Source of the DNA: an uncultured Paraburkholderia sp.
Lineage (GTDB): Bacteria; Pseudomonadota; Gammaproteobacteria; Burkholderiales; Burkholderiaceae
Length of the DNA stretch: 49,568 bases
Direction of reading: 5' to 3'
NCBI GenBank assembly: GCA_940747215.1
Contig: CALNWS010000033.1
Location: 1-49,568, forward strand
The notes under the pieces were generated by a model that saw nothing but the letters and a program-made list of their open reading frames with translations, did not search any database and was not told where the DNA came from. How positions within the stretch are numbered: the first letter of the stretch is position 1; every line of letters starts with the position of its first letter. The translations under genes and the position numbers were made by a program. This document shows, one piece after another, positions 1-11,478 of this stretch.

Positions 1-145
1 AGCACCAAGCAGTCCTCCGCATCCTGATCATGATCACCTTCACCATATAATCCATTGCCCGCGCAACGCCACCTTCCAAACTGATCACGGTCGCCAAAAC
101 GGCCTGATCACCATCACCGAAATCCGCGGTCAGCACTTCGGCAAC
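1..145. other. window-edge sequence without a supported gene
   Basis: This stretch lies downstream of kup and ahead of its terminator. A short plus-strand frame is open through roughly 50-180 and could be the tail of a convergent gene, but it has no motif I recognise and contains several CTGATCA repeats. I do not call a gene. Confidence 0.3.
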
Positions 146-176
146 AAAAAGCCCACGCAATTGCGTGGGCTTTTTT
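146..176. terminator. bidirectional intrinsic terminator downstream of kup
   Basis: A perfect inverted repeat (GCCCACGCAA / TTGCGTGGGC, 151-170) is flanked by an A run on the left and a T run on the right. It can therefore end transcription in both directions. It sits about 40 bases past the kup stop codon. Confidence 0.85.
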
Positions 177-216
177 GCTTTCAGCGCATCGTTTAGCTTC
201 TGATTCAGGGCACTTT

Positions 217-2109
217 CTAGATTTCGATCTTCGTGCCCAGTTCCACCACACGGTTCGCCGGAATACTGAAAAAGTCCGTGGGTTTCGCGGCGTTCTGATG
301 CATCCACGCGAACACGCGCTCGCGCCACACCGACATGCCGGGCAACTGCGTCGGCACAACCGTTTCGCGCGCGAGGAAGAACGACGTGTCCATCAGCTCG
401 AACGTCATGTCGTGCGTGCGGCCCACTTCGAGCAACACCGCTTTCACGTCAGGCGTTTCGTTGAAACCGTAGGCCGCTTTCACAAGATAGAGACCGCCGT
501 AGATGTCCTTGACCGAAAGGCGCTCCGAATCTTTCACGTACGGAATGTCGCGCGTGACAAAGGTCAGGAAAATCGTGCGTTCGTGCAACACCTTATTGTG
601 CTTCAGGTTATGCAACAGGCTCACAGGGACGAGCGAATCGCTGCCGGTCAGATAGATGGCCATGCCCGACACGCGGTGCGGCGGATGCGCGAGCAAGCCC
701 TGCAGAAACGGCATGAGCTGAATACCGTCCGCGGCCGTGCGTTCCTTGACGATCATGCGGCCCTTGAACCACGTCATCAGCAGGAAGAACAGCAACGCGC
801 CGATGCCAAGCGGCAACCAGCCGCCCTCTTCGACCTTCAGCAGATTGGCGCCGAAAAATCCCAGATCGATGGTAATGAACATGCCGATGATCAGCGCAAC
901 CAGAATCTTGTTCCAGTTCCACACGTTCACCATGACCACGCACGCGAGGATCGTGGTGGTGACCATCGTGGCCGTGACCGCGATACCGTATGCGGCGGCG
1001 AGATTGTCCGAACTCTTGAACGCGATGACGATGCACAGGATGATGAAGAGCAGCATCCAGTTCACCACCGGCACATAGATCTGGCCGATCGCGAGTTCCG
1101 ACGTGTGCAGGATCTTCATGCGCGGTACATAATCGAGCTGGATGGCTTGGCTCGTCAGCGAATACGCGCCGGAAATGACCGCCTGCGAAGCGATCACGGT
1201 TGCGACCGTGGACAGCACGACGAGCGGCAGCAGCGCCCAGTCCGGGGCCAACAGGAAGAACGGGTTTTCGATCGCTTTCGCGTCGTGCATCAGCAGCGCG
1301 CCCTGACCGAAATAGTTCAGCACCAGCGACGGCATGACGAGCACATACCACGCCATACGGATCGGCTTCGCGCCGAAGTGGCCCATGTCGGCGTAGAGCG
1401 CTTCGGCACCAGTCAACACCAGCACGACCGAGCCCAGCACCACGTAAGCCTGCAACACGTGCGCCGCCATGAAGGTGTACGCGTAGTACGGATTGAGCGC
1501 GCGCACGATGCTCGGCGACTGCACGATGTGCCACAGGCCGAGCACGGCCAGTACACCGAACCATAGCACCATGATAGGGCCGAACAGACGCCCCACCATT
1601 GCCGTGCCGTGCCGCTGGATCCAGAATAGCAGCACGAGGATCACCATGGTGAGCGGCAATACGAGATGCGACAGATTGGGCGCGGCGATCTCAAGACCTT
1701 CGACCGCGGAGATGACGGAGATGGCCGGGGTAATGACCGCGTCGCCATAGAACATGCATGCGCCGAAAATGCCGAGCATCATGAGCGTGCCCGCCATTTT
1801 CGACTTTTGGTCGAGCGAGCGCAGCGCCAGCGCCATGAGGGCGAGCACGCCGCCCTCGCCGTTGTTGTCCGCACGCATGACGAACAGCACGTACTTGATG
1901 CCCACCACGATCACGATCGCCCAGAACAGCAGCGAGATCACGCCGAGAATGGATTGATCGGTGAGCGGGATGCCGTGCGATGGGCTGAATGCTTCTTTGA
2001 GCGAGTACAACGGGCTCGTGCCGATATCGCCGAACACCACACCGATCGCGGCAATCGCGAGGGAAGGCAGACGCTGCTTTTGCACGTGATTGTTACCTGT
2101 CGTAAACAC
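217..2109 (-). CDS. kup: Kup-family potassium transport protein
   Basis: This inner-membrane low-affinity K+ uptake carrier (K+/H+ symport type) has 630 residues, the normal family length. The N-terminal half is a series of hydrophobic segments beginning at the family block [19 protein letters not shown] (about residues 23-41). It includes the conserved stretch [11 protein letters not shown]. The C-terminal hydrophilic domain ends in GTKIEI as in other Burkholderia copies. The start is a GTG preceded by AGGGA. No internal lesion is visible. The gene is followed by a strong terminator and preceded, on the same strand, by the broken phosphoribosyltransferase. Function follows from family membership. 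Confidence 0.95.
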   Translation of the reverse strand: MFTTGNNHVQKQRLPSLAIAAIGVVFGDIGTSPLYSLKEAFSPSHGIPLTDQSILGVISLLFWAIVIVVGIKYVLFVMRADNNGEGGVLALMALALRSLDQKSKMAGTLMMLGIFGACMFYGDAVITPAISVISAVEGLEIAAPNLSHLVLPLTMVILVLLFWIQRHGTAMVGRLFGPIMVLWFGVLAVLGLWHIVQSPSIVRALNPYYAYTFMAAHVLQAYVVLGSVVLVLTGAEALYADMGHFGAKPIRMAWYVLVMPSLVLNYFGQGALLMHDAKAIENPFFLLAPDWALLPLVVLSTVATVIASQAVISGAYSLTSQAIQLDYVPRMKILHTSELAIGQIYVPVVNWMLLFIILCIVIAFKSSDNLAAAYGIAVTATMVTTTILACVVMVNVWNWNKILVALIIGMFITIDLGFFGANLLKVEEGGWLPLGIGALLFFLLMTWFKGRMIVKERTAADGIQLMPFLQGLLAHPPHRVSGMAIYLTGSDSLVPVSLLHNLKHNKVLHERTIFLTFVTRDIPYVKDSERLSVKDIYGGLYLVKAAYGFNETPDVKAVLLEVGRTHDMTFELMDTSFFLARETVVPTQLPGMSVWRERVFAWMHQNAAKPTDFFSIPANRVVELGTKIEI

Positions 2110-2144
2110 AAAGGAATCCCTAGGCGGAAAAAACGACTGTTATT

Positions 2145-2796
2145 TTAAACCGCCCGCCTGAGCCCACCTAGCCTGTTGTGCTTATGCCACGACGACGGTG
2201 CGGGCAGTGTAGCACTGCAGCAAAGTCGCGTCTGCTGCGTGGCGGCGATGTCCGGCGGCTGCGCGGCATGCGCTGCAAGGCGCTTGCCTAACCTTGTGCC
2301 AACGGCGTTTTGCACTGCAGTCTCCTGCGCCTGCTGCATGCCGCGCTTGATCCACGCGCCGAGGTTATGCGGACGCACCGTGTCCCACTCCTCGAACGGC
2401 TGATAAATCCACGGATTGGTGGGCAGATACTGCACGTGATAGTCGGGCTTCACTTTCGAACAGCCCTTGTACCAGAGCACCGCCGAACGCACGGTCGTGA
2501 TCGCCGGATAACGCTCTTTCAGATGCTGCTGCACGCGTGCGAGCGTGACGCCCGAATCGACTAGGTCGTCGACCAGCAACACGTTGCCGGACAACTCGCC
2601 GCGCGTCATCGTGATGTATTGCGCAATGTCGAATTCGCCCTGCCCCGTACCGGCCACCCCTCGCGCGGTACGAACTCGTGGCAAGAATCGCCAGCGGCAG
2701 GTCGTAAATGCGCGAGAGCTGATCGCCCACGCACAGACCGCCGCGTGCGAGACAAAGGATCTTGTCGTCGTCGCGCGGATCTTTCATCGCAATCAT
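2145..2796 (-). pseudogene. purine-type phosphoribosyltransferase, truncated and frameshifted
   Basis: The remnant of a PRTase that normally sits between purA and kup in Burkholderia. The first frame starts at 2796 and reads KILCLARGG...LATSSYR, then breaks near 2655-2662. The rest continues in another frame through the PRPP-binding loop LLVDDLVDSGVTL and the family C-terminus (QPFEEWDTVRPHNLGAWIKRG). There are two defects. The junction has a 1-2 base indel. The N-terminus is also short: only 11 codons precede the conserved KILCLARGG, against roughly 38 expected, and purA ends only 18 bases upstream of the first codon. A tail of about 60 residues after WIKRG does not look like the family. A hypoxanthine/xanthine salvage role is likely for the ancestor, but the product is probably dead. 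Confidence 0.82.
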
Positions 2797-2814
2797 GGGT
2801 ACATTTTGTATAGC

Positions 2815-4395
<1,581 letters not shown>

Positions 4396-5562
4396 TTACG
4401 AGCGCGGTTCGACAACCCATGCTCCGTTGCGCTCGACCAGCACGCGGTCGAAAGCGAATTCATCGAGATCGTGCTCGTGACCCAGCAATGCTTGGATCAC
4501 CACTTCGCCGGCATCGCGCAATGCAGCGACGCTCACGCACAACGCTTCGTCGTGTTGCCAAGGCGCGAGGATCGCGCTGCTGCGCGCTTCGATCGGCGAA
4601 ATGCGCGCCACTTCGCGCAGATCGAGCGAGAAGCCGGTTGCCGCACGCGCACGGCCATAGGCCTGACCGACGTGGTCGTAACGGCCGCCGCGCGCCACCG
4701 CGTTCGGCACGCCGTCCACGTAGGCGGAAAACATCACGCCACTGTGGTACGCGTAGCCGCGCAGGTCGGCGAGATCGATCATCACTTCGGCGCCTTCAAC
4801 TTCGGCGCCTTCAACCTGGCTTGCGAGGAACGCGAGGTCGTCGAGTGCACGCGCGATGGCGGGCGCACTCGGCAGACGCGCACGCGCTTCTTCGAGCACG
4901 GCCGCGTCGCCGTACAGCGTGGGCAGCGAGCGCAATGCATCGCGCGTGATGGGCGAGAGGTTCGCCGTGAGTTCGATCAGACGCGGCACGTCCTTGCCCG
5001 CGAGCGCGTCGTAAAGCGACTGGCCCAGATCCGCAGCTGCAGGTTCCGTTTCGATCAGCGCCGCGAGTACGCCCGCATGACACAGGTCGAGCCGCACGTG
5101 GCCAAGGCCCGCAAGACGCAGTGCGTCGAGCAGCAGTTGCTGGATTTCGAGGTCGGCTTCGAGGCCGGCGTGACCGTAAATTTCGGTGCCGATCTGAATC
5201 TGCTCACGCGTGGCATGCAAGCCGCGCGGACGCGTATGCGCGACATTGCCCGCATAGCACAGACGCGTTACGCCCTGACGGTTCAGCAGGTGCGCATCGA
5301 TACGCGCGACCTGCGGCGTGATGTCGGCACGCAGACCGAGCGTGCGGCCCGACAGTTGATCGACGAGCTTGAAGGTGCGCAGGCTCAGGTCGTGACCGCC
5401 GCCCGTCAGCAAAGACTCGATGTACTCGAGCAGCGGCGGCATCACCATTTCGTAACCGTACGAACGGAAGCGGTCCAGCAGATGGCGCCGCAGCTCTTCG
5501 ATCTTGCGGGCTTCCGACGGCAGCACGTCGGCAATATTCTCGGGAAGTAACCAAGTCGACAT
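4396..5562 (-). CDS. hisZ: ATP phosphoribosyltransferase regulatory subunit
   Basis: HisZ is a catalytically inactive HisRS paralogue that partners with short-form HisG to form active ATP phosphoribosyltransferase, the first enzyme of histidine synthesis. The 388-residue protein opens with [20 protein letters not shown] and keeps the class II synthetase core ([20 protein letters not shown], then [10 protein letters not shown] near residue 280). The reading frame is intact. One oddity is visible: a perfect 15-base tandem duplication (4786-4815) repeats five residues, giving [11 protein letters not shown] where one copy is expected. The reading frame survives it. The start at 5562 matches the family N-terminus. 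Confidence 0.95.
   Translation of the reverse strand: MSTWLLPENIADVLPSEARKIEELRRHLLDRFRSYGYEMVMPPLLEYIESLLTGGGHDLSLRTFKLVDQLSGRTLGLRADITPQVARIDAHLLNRQGVTRLCYAGNVAHTRPRGLHATREQIQIGTEIYGHAGLEADLEIQQLLLDALRLAGLGHVRLDLCHAGVLAALIETEPAAADLGQSLYDALAGKDVPRLIELTANLSPITRDALRSLPTLYGDAAVLEEARARLPSAPAIARALDDLAFLASQVEGAEVEGAEVMIDLADLRGYAYHSGVMFSAYVDGVPNAVARGGRYDHVGQAYGRARAATGFSLDLREVARISPIEARSSAILAPWQHDEALCVSVAALRDAGEVVIQALLGHEHDLDEFAFDRVLVERNGAWVVEPRS
4786..4815. repeat. 15-bp perfect tandem duplication inside hisZ
   Basis: TTCGGCGCCTTCAAC occurs twice in succession (4786-4800 and 4801-4815). It is in frame and adds one extra copy of the pentapeptide VEGAE to HisZ. Confidence 0.95.
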
Positions 5563-5929
5563 CGATACAGTCCTACGGCGTTGAAAACGGCAGCTGATGC
5601 GCCGTTGAGTCAGTGTGAATGGCGGGCGACGGCTCGATTTTGTCGGCCTGCGCTGGGGCGCGGATTACGCCTTTCGCGCTCGTTGCCCACTTATGCGCCT
5701 TTGCGCGTCTCTTTACGCACCCTGTTGCGCCAGTTGGGTTTTTCGCGCCTGTTGTTGCACCCATCGTACCCATCGCGCCGGCGGCGCTCGCATAGAAGTG
5801 CTGTTACGTGCGGTGCAAGTTCATTCGAGGCACCCAGCCCGGCATCAAGGCACAACGTCATCGGATAGCGCCGCGCAACATCGCCACGCCGATCCGCCTC
5901 GCGCCCGGGGCGTCCTTCGGCGCGCTCTT
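5563..5929. other. intergenic stretch between DUF2065 remnant and hisZ
   Basis: About 367 bases on the path from hflC to hisZ. Short open frames exist on both strands but none has a recognisable motif or a good ribosome binding site. I see no clear promoter or terminator in it. Confidence 0.4.
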
Positions 5930-6121
5930 TCAGGTCACGATAAACAGCAGGATCAGCCCGAGCACCATCACGATCAGGCCGCCTGCGCGAATCTGATGCG
6001 ACGGCCGTTCCGCTACCTTACGGAACGTGTCGCGCTAGACGCTCGGAAAAAAGAAGGGGAACATCCCTTCGATAATCAGCATCAAGGCGATCGCGAGCAG
6101 TATCGAGCCGGCTATATCCAT
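5930..6121 (-). pseudogene. DUF2065 small membrane protein with an amber stop
   Basis: A 63-codon frame too short and interrupted to show as an ordinary ORF. Read on the minus strand it gives MDIAGSILLAIALMLIIEGM followed by FPFFFPSV, then TAG at 6035-6037 (codon 29) where the family normally has tryptophan. It resumes in the same frame as RDTFRKVAERPSHQIRAGG and ends in a second hydrophobic segment closing FIVT. DUF2065 proteins are two-helix inner-membrane proteins encoded beside hflC; their role is unknown. A single G-to-A change (TGG to TAG) explains the lesion. The start region is duplicated just upstream. Unless the amber codon is suppressed, the product is cut after the first helix. 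Confidence 0.85.
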
Positions 6122-6158
6122 GCTAGTCTAACTATATATTATGTCCATGCTAGCCTAA
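6117..6158. repeat. imperfect 27-bp-period duplication of the DUF2065 start
   Basis: TCCATGCTAGTCTAA (6117-6131) and TCCATGCTAGCCTAA (6144-6158) differ at one base. On the coding strand each copy presents an ATGGA start, so a six-codon upstream mini-frame (ATG at about 6148, stop at about 6131) precedes the true start. Confidence 0.75.
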
Positions 6159-6197
6159 TGAAGGCGCCGCGATGCGGATGCCACGGCATTCCGGTTA

Positions 6198-7100
6198 TTA
6201 GTGTTTGCGCGGGACCGCGGGAGCGTCCGGGGCGGCGCCGCCGGTCGGGCTACGCATGAAGCAGAAGAACTCGTTGCTCGGGTCGACGACGATCACGTCG
6301 CCCGGCTTGAAGGTCTTCTTGTACGCTTCCATGCTTTCATAGAACTGATAGAACTGCGGGTCGCTCGCATAGGCCTCGCCTGCGATTTCGGCGGCTTTCG
6401 CGTCGCCCTTGCCCTTGATGGCCTGCGCTTGGCGATAGCCGTCCGCGAGAATCGCCTGTTGCTGACCAACCGCGTCCACCTTAATCTTGTCCGCTTCAGC
6501 CGTGCCCTTCGCACGCTCTTCCGCTGCGACCTGCTGGCGCGCCGCGATCATGCGCTTGTAGACCGTATCGGCCATGGCTGTCGGAAAGTCGACGCGCGTG
6601 AGCTGCACGTCGACGATCGACACACCGAGCGACGCCGCGGCCTTGTCCATCGTGCCGCGCGCTTCGTCGGCGAGCATCTGCTGTTTGGCGAGCGTGTCGG
6701 TGAGCGTGTACTTCGCAAACGCGTCGCCGAGCGCACTGCGCGAGAGCAACGCGAGCCACTCCTGCAGGCTCTGCACGTCGCCACGTGTTTCGGCGAGCAG
6801 TTTGAGCGGATCGGTGACGCGATATTTGACGACCGGATTCGCGAGCAGATCGATCTTGTCCGACGTGACATAGCGGTCTTCGTCGGGCGCGTCGAGCGAC
6901 TGGATACGGTTATCGACCAGCGTGACGGTTTGCAGCGGCGGCGGCAGCTTCGTGTGCAGACCGGGGCCAAGCAACGCAGGCGCAGCGTCGCCACGCGCCG
7001 ACAGCACGGCCATATGTTTCTGATCGACGACGAACACCATCGACGATGCCGCGAACGGCACGATGACGACGGCCACGACGAGCGCAATGATTTTGTTCAT
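6198..7100 (-). CDS. hflC: HflC, inner-membrane protease modulator
   Basis: HflC pairs with HflK in a membrane complex that binds FtsH and modulates its proteolysis of membrane and regulatory proteins. The protein has 300 residues: one N-terminal membrane anchor (about residues 4-24), then the SPFH/band-7 domain beginning VFVVDQKHMAVL, a long charged helical stretch (AEERAKGTAEADKIK) and a C-terminal tail ending RKH. It starts 12 bases after the hflK stop, so the two are translationally close. No lesion is visible. Confidence 0.95.
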   Translation of the reverse strand: MNKIIALVVAVVIVPFAASSMVFVVDQKHMAVLSARGDAAPALLGPGLHTKLPPPLQTVTLVDNRIQSLDAPDEDRYVTSDKIDLLANPVVKYRVTDPLKLLAETRGDVQSLQEWLALLSRSALGDAFAKYTLTDTLAKQQMLADEARGTMDKAAASLGVSIVDVQLTRVDFPTAMADTVYKRMIAARQQVAAEERAKGTAEADKIKVDAVGQQQAILADGYRQAQAIKGKGDAKAAEIAGEAYASDPQFYQFYESMEAYKKTFKPGDVIVVDPSNEFFCFMRSPTGGAAPDAPAVPRKH

Positions 7101-7112
7101 GATGTGCGCCCC

Positions 7113-8474
7113 TTATTGAACGTCGTCTTCACGCATGCGGCTGCGGAAGGAGTCGCGTGAACGGAGCGCGTCGCTGCTCGCGGCGGATGCGGGTGTGCCG
7201 CCTTGCGCGCTGTTTTGCGCAGCGGACAACGGCATGCCGGCGCTGCTCGAAGCCGACGGCGTAGCCGTTGCCGCGAACGCGGCAACGGCTACGCGCTGAC
7301 GCGTCTGATCGACCAGTTTGTCGAGCGGCAGATACACCACGTTGTTGCCGTTCTTGCTGTCCACGAAAACCTTGGTCGAATTCGAATAGATCTGCTGCAT
7401 CGTTTCGAGGTACATACGCTCGCGGATCACGGCCGGCGCCTTCGAATACTGCGCGAAAACCTGCTTGAAGCGTTCGGCATCGCCCTGTGCCTGCGCGACG
7501 GTCTTGTCGCTATAGGTTTTCGCTTCGTCAATCTGACGCGCCGCCTCGACTTGCGCACGCGGCAACAGATCGGCGGCGTAGGATTCGGCGTCACGCTTCG
7601 CACGGTCGTTTTCCTGACGCACGCGCGCGGCGTCGTCGAACGCGGCCTGCACCTGATCCGGCACCTGCACGCCCTGAATCGTCACGCCCGTCACCGCGAG
7701 GCCCGACTGGTATTCGTCAAGCGATTGCTGGATCGCCGCCATGAGCTGCTGACGGATTGTTTCGCGATCCTGATAGAGGATCTCACTCGTGCTGCGCGTG
7801 CCGACGATGTTGCGCACCGCCGCCTGCGCGGCCTGCATCACGCCCTGATCGGGATCGGCGCTGCGAAACAGATAGTCCGTCGGCTTCTTCACCTGATATT
7901 GCACGGCGAAGCGCACGTCGACCATATCGGCGTCGTGCGTGAGCATGGACGCGTCCTTCACGTTCGCGAGACGCACGACGTTGTTGCGGCCGATTTCCAC
8001 CTGACGGATCTGAACGACGTTGACGAGTTCATGCGATTCGAACGGATACGGCAAACGCCAGTGCACACCCTGGCTCGCGGTGTAGCAATACTTGCCGAAC
8101 TGGAATACGACACCCGCCTGGCCGTCCTGCACGACGAACACGCCGCTGCCGAGATAGATGGCGATCAGAACGCCGATAACGATGCCTACGCCGATGCGGG
8201 CCGCCCGGCCGTTGTCGGGACGCCCGGCACCGCCGCCACCGCCCTTGCGCCCGAATACGCGGCTCAGACGGCGGTTGAAGTCGCGCCACATCTCGTCGAG
8301 ATCGGGCGGGCCTTCGCCGTCCTTGTTCTGGTTCTGCGGACGCTTCGGTTCGTTCGGACGCTGGCGATCGCCATTGCTGCCGCCATTGCCGTCTCCCCGG
8401 CCCCAGCGCGGATCGTTCAATGACAGCATGGCGCGAGTACGCAGCCATATACTCCGCTCGTTGTAATCGTTCAC
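7113..8474 (-). CDS. hflK: HflK, inner-membrane protease modulator
   Basis: Partner of HflC in the FtsH-regulating HflKC complex. The 453-residue protein has a Gly/Asn-rich cytoplasmic N-terminus (RWGRGDGNGGSNGDRQRPNE), a membrane segment (about residues 93-112, IGVGIVIGVLIAIYLGSGVF), the SPFH domain (VVQDGQAGVVFQFGKY) and a helical region. The C-terminus is Ala/Ser-rich. The chosen start is a GTG at 8474; an internal ATG at 8429 (MLSLNDPRWG) is an alternative. It follows hflX by about 50 bases. Confidence 0.94.
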   Translation of the reverse strand: MNDYNERSIWLRTRAMLSLNDPRWGRGDGNGGSNGDRQRPNEPKRPQNQNKDGEGPPDLDEMWRDFNRRLSRVFGRKGGGGGAGRPDNGRAARIGVGIVIGVLIAIYLGSGVFVVQDGQAGVVFQFGKYCYTASQGVHWRLPYPFESHELVNVVQIRQVEIGRNNVVRLANVKDASMLTHDADMVDVRFAVQYQVKKPTDYLFRSADPDQGVMQAAQAAVRNIVGTRSTSEILYQDRETIRQQLMAAIQQSLDEYQSGLAVTGVTIQGVQVPDQVQAAFDDAARVRQENDRAKRDAESYAADLLPRAQVEAARQIDEAKTYSDKTVAQAQGDAERFKQVFAQYSKAPAVIRERMYLETMQQIYSNSTKVFVDSKNGNNVVYLPLDKLVDQTRQRVAVAAFAATATPSASSSAGMPLSAAQNSAQGGTPASAASSDALRSRDSFRSRMREDDVQ

Positions 8475-8498
8475 CTGTGTTCGTTCATCAGAGTAGAT

Positions 8499-8530
8499 AG
8501 CGGGTCAGTGCAATTAGAGCGGGTCAGTGC
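8499..8530. repeat. 13-bp direct repeat, 19-bp period, at the hflX stop codon
   Basis: AGCGGGTCAGTGC occurs at 8499-8511 and 8518-8530. On the coding strand the copy at 8518-8530 contains the hflX stop codon (GGGCACTGA) and the other copy repeats it just downstream. Confidence 0.85.
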
Positions 8531-9738
8531 CCGAGTTCTGTGACCTTGTGGTCGTCGCGTGGTGCTACGGACCAGTCTCCTCCCGACTGATCGACCAGCG
8601 TGTCGGGAAGAGGTTCAGCGGTAGCGATTTCAGCGATGGCAGCGCGCAATGTATCCAGCCCTTGCCCCGTGCGCGCGCTCAAAAAGACGCGCGAAATATT
8701 ACCATACTCGTCCCGTTCGACCGCGTCCCCGCGAGCCGCCAGCTCGGGCACCGCGTCGATCTTGTTGAAGACCAGAACCTGGCGGATCGTATCCGCGCCG
8801 ATGGCGTGCAATACCTCGTTCACATGATCGATCTGATCGAGACGCACGGCGCTCGATGCATCCACCACGTGCAGCAACAGATCGGCGTGAATGGTTTCCT
8901 CGAGCGTGACGCGAAATGCGGCCACGAGCTGGTGAGGCAATTCGCGAATGAAGCCGACCGTATCCGACACCACGACCTGCCCTGCTTCGTCGCCGAAATA
9001 GACGCGCCGCGAGGTGGTGTCGAGCGTGGCGAACAACTGGTCGGCCGCGTAGGCCTGCGCTTTCGTGAGCGCATTGAACAGCGTGGATTTGCCCGCGTTC
9101 GTATAGCCGACGAGCGACACCGACATGGTCTGGTTGCGCGAACGTTGCCGACGCTGCGTGCCGTGCTGACGGCGCAGCTTTTCGAGCCGCGTCTTGAGCG
9201 CCTTGATGCGCTCGCCGATCAGCCGGCGGTCGGTTTCGAGCTGCGTTTCACCCGGACCACGCAAGCCGATACCGCCCTTTTGACGTTCGAGGTGAGTCCA
9301 CGCGCGAATCAGTCGCGTGGAAAGATATTGCAGCTGCGCGAGTTCGACCTGCAGCTTGCCTTCGTGGCTGCGTGCGCGCTGCGCAAAAATATCAAGAATG
9401 ATACTGGTGCGATCGACCACTCGCCTATTAAGCGCCTGCTCCAGATTACGCTGCTGCGCAGGCGCGAGAGCGTGATTGAAAATGACGAGTTCGATGTCGT
9501 TCGCCTCGCACGCGAGACGCAATTCTTCGGCCTTGCCGCTGCCCACGAACATTTTCGCGTCAGGACTGAACCGGCGCCCGGTAAGGGTGATTAGGGGATT
9601 CGCGCCCGCGCTTTGCGCGAGCAGGCTGAGTTCTTCGAAATTGGCTTCGAAATCGATTTTCCCGAAGTCGATGCCGACAAGCGCTGCATTGATCAAATTG
9701 GAAGGTATCAAAATAAGGCGGCCGGGAGTGTTCGCCAA
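8524..9738 (-). CDS. hflX: ribosome-associated GTPase HflX
   Basis: HflX is an Obg/HflX-class GTPase that binds the 50S subunit and can split stalled ribosomes after heat stress. The N-terminal glycine-rich HflX domain includes GRRFSPDAKMFVGSGKAEEL. The G domain carries G1 GYTNAGKST (about residue 211), G3 DTVGF and G4 NKID. At 404 residues the length is normal and the frame intact. The start is uncertain: TTG at 9738 or TTG at 9696 (INAALVGIDFGK, the usual first block), neither with an obvious ribosome binding site. It follows hfq by about 30 bases. Confidence 0.93.
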   Translation of the reverse strand: MANTPGRLILIPSNLINAALVGIDFGKIDFEANFEELSLLAQSAGANPLITLTGRRFSPDAKMFVGSGKAEELRLACEANDIELVIFNHALAPAQQRNLEQALNRRVVDRTSIILDIFAQRARSHEGKLQVELAQLQYLSTRLIRAWTHLERQKGGIGLRGPGETQLETDRRLIGERIKALKTRLEKLRRQHGTQRRQRSRNQTMSVSLVGYTNAGKSTLFNALTKAQAYAADQLFATLDTTSRRVYFGDEAGQVVVSDTVGFIRELPHQLVAAFRVTLEETIHADLLLHVVDASSAVRLDQIDHVNEVLHAIGADTIRQVLVFNKIDAVPELAARGDAVERDEYGNISRVFLSARTGQGLDTLRAAIAEIATAEPLPDTLVDQSGGDWSVAPRDDHKVTELGH

Positions 9739-9768
9739 CGGGCGACGCTACGCCGGCCGCGACGGGGA

Positions 9769-10005
9769 TTAGGACTGTTCGGAATCCGGGTGGAAATTCA
9801 CCGGGCGGGCTGGCACGACAGTCGAGATTGCGTGCTTGTAGACCATCTGGGTGACCGTATTCCGGAGCAACACGACGTACTGGTCGAACGATTCGATGTT
9901 CCCTTGAAGCTTGATGCCGTTGACCAGGTAGATCGACACCGGCACATGCTCTTTACGCAGTGCGTTCAAAAACGGGTCTTGTAACAATTGCCCTTTGTTG
10001 CTCAT
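9769..10005 (-). CDS. hfq: RNA chaperone Hfq
   Basis: Hexameric Sm-like protein that pairs small RNAs with mRNAs. The 78 residues include the N-terminal [19 protein letters not shown], the Sm1 fold ([19 protein letters not shown]) and the Sm2 signature YKHAIST. All key residues of the proximal RNA-binding face (Q8, F42-equivalent, YKHA) are present. A good ribosome binding site (GGAG) precedes the ATG. It heads the hfq-hflX-hflK-hflC run. Confidence 0.98.
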   Translation of the reverse strand: MSNKGQLLQDPFLNALRKEHVPVSIYLVNGIKLQGNIESFDQYVVLLRNTVTQMVYKHAISTVVPARPVNFHPDSEQS

Positions 10006-10140
10006 AGCAAACTCCGTATTTTTTGCAGGTTGACGAATTGACGAGGAAGGAAAAGAGATCTAACGTCAACCGCCACACTATAGCCGATTTTCATTTTTGC
10101 GCGTGGGCCCTCGCTCCCAAACCCAGCACACACGCCGGTT

Positions 10141-11478
10141 TCAGCCTTCATCCGCGTAAGGGTTCGTCGACGATCTGAACTCTATGCGCAATGGAGTGCC
10201 AGTCAGCTTGAAAGTTTTCCGGAAGCGGTTTTCGAGGTAACGCTTATACGTATCCGTGATCGCGTCGAGCGCATTGCCGTGAATCACGATGATCGGCGGA
10301 TTCTGTCCGCCCTGGTGCGCGTAACGCAGCTTCGGACGAACCGGACCGCGGCGGCGCGGCTGCTGGAATTCCACCGCTTCGATCAGCGCACGCGTGAGTT
10401 TCGGCGTAGGCAGCTTGACCATGGCCGCTTTGTACGCGTCGTCCACCGAGCGCATCAGCGGGCCAATTCCGGTTTTTTCCGCGGCGGAAATGAAGTGGAA
10501 CTTGGCGAAGTCGAGAAATTTTAGTTTGCGCTCGATGTCGGCTTTTGTGCGCTCGCGCACATGCGGATCGAGCCCGCCCCATTTGTTCACGCCAACCACT
10601 AGCGCGCGGCCCTGCTCCACGACGAAGCCGGCGATGTGCGCGTCCTGCTCCGAAATGTCCTGACGCGCGTCGAGCAGCAGGATCACGACGTTCGCGTCGG
10701 AAATCGATTGCAGCGTCTTCACCACCGAGAATTTCTCAATCGCTTCGAACACTTTGCCGCGACGGCGCAAACCGGCCGTGTCGATCAACATGTACGGTTT
10801 GCCGCCGCGCTCGAAGTCGACGTAGATCGAATCGCGCGTGGTACCCGGCGTGTCGAATGCGATCACGCGCTCTTCGCCGACCAGCGCGTTGATCAGCGTC
10901 GACTTGCCGACGTTCGGACGGCCCACGATCGCGATCTTGACGCCGCGCGCTTCCTTCTCTTCGTCGCTTTCTTCCGGCTGGCCGGCATACGCGACGCCGA
11001 GCGCCTCGTTGATCATTTCCGTGACACCGTCACCGTGCGCGGCCGAAATCACGCGCGGGTCGCCGAGACCGAGTTCGTAGAAATCGGCGGCGACGGTGCT
11101 GTACTTCATGCCCTCCGCCTTGTTGGCGACGAGGAAAATCGGCCGGCCCGTCTTGCGCAGATGGTCGGCGATCGATTTGTCCTGCGGCGCGAGACCGTTG
11201 CGACCGTCGACGATGAACACGATGATGTCCGATTCTTCGACCGCCTGACGCGTCTGGCGCGCCATCTCGTACAGGATGCCGTCTTTCGCGACCGGCTCGA
11301 AACCGCCGGTGTCGACGACCAGATAGGGCCGCTCGCCCGTGCGTCCTTCGCCATAGTGACGATCGCGCGTAAGACCGGGAAGGTCGGCAACCAGCGCATC
11401 ACGCGAGCGCGTGAGTCGGTTGAATAGCGTGGATTTCCCCACATTGGGGCGCCCGACAAGGGCAATAACGGGTTTCAT
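10141..11478 (-). CDS. der: ribosome assembly GTPase Der
   Basis: Der (EngA) is an essential double-GTPase for 50S maturation. Two G domains are visible: [14 protein letters not shown] at residue 8 and [14 protein letters not shown] near residue 186, each followed by the G3 (DTGG and DTAG) and G4 (NKAE and NKWG) motifs. A C-terminal KH-like domain ends [10 protein letters not shown]. At 445 residues it is full length. In relatives bamB lies close upstream; here almost 490 bases separate them. Confidence 0.97.
   Translation of the reverse strand: MKPVIALVGRPNVGKSTLFNRLTRSRDALVADLPGLTRDRHYGEGRTGERPYLVVDTGGFEPVAKDGILYEMARQTRQAVEESDIIVFIVDGRNGLAPQDKSIADHLRKTGRPIFLVANKAEGMKYSTVAADFYELGLGDPRVISAAHGDGVTEMINEALGVAYAGQPEESDEEKEARGVKIAIVGRPNVGKSTLINALVGEERVIAFDTPGTTRDSIYVDFERGGKPYMLIDTAGLRRRGKVFEAIEKFSVVKTLQSISDANVVILLLDARQDISEQDAHIAGFVVEQGRALVVGVNKWGGLDPHVRERTKADIERKLKFLDFAKFHFISAAEKTGIGPLMRSVDDAYKAAMVKLPTPKLTRALIEAVEFQQPRRRGPVRPKLRYAHQGGQNPPIIVIHGNALDAITDTYKRYLENRFRKTFKLTGTPLRIEFRSSTNPYADEG

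Noticed and set aside
175..1566. 463-residue plus-strand open frame rich in His and Arg
   Set aside because: It is antisense to the intact kup gene; high GC content leaves such shadow frames open. The composition is not protein-like and there is no motif.
5573..5773. 66-residue minus-strand ORF upstream of hisZ
   Set aside because: Low-complexity sequence without a recognisable fold or initiation signal; not enough to call a gene.
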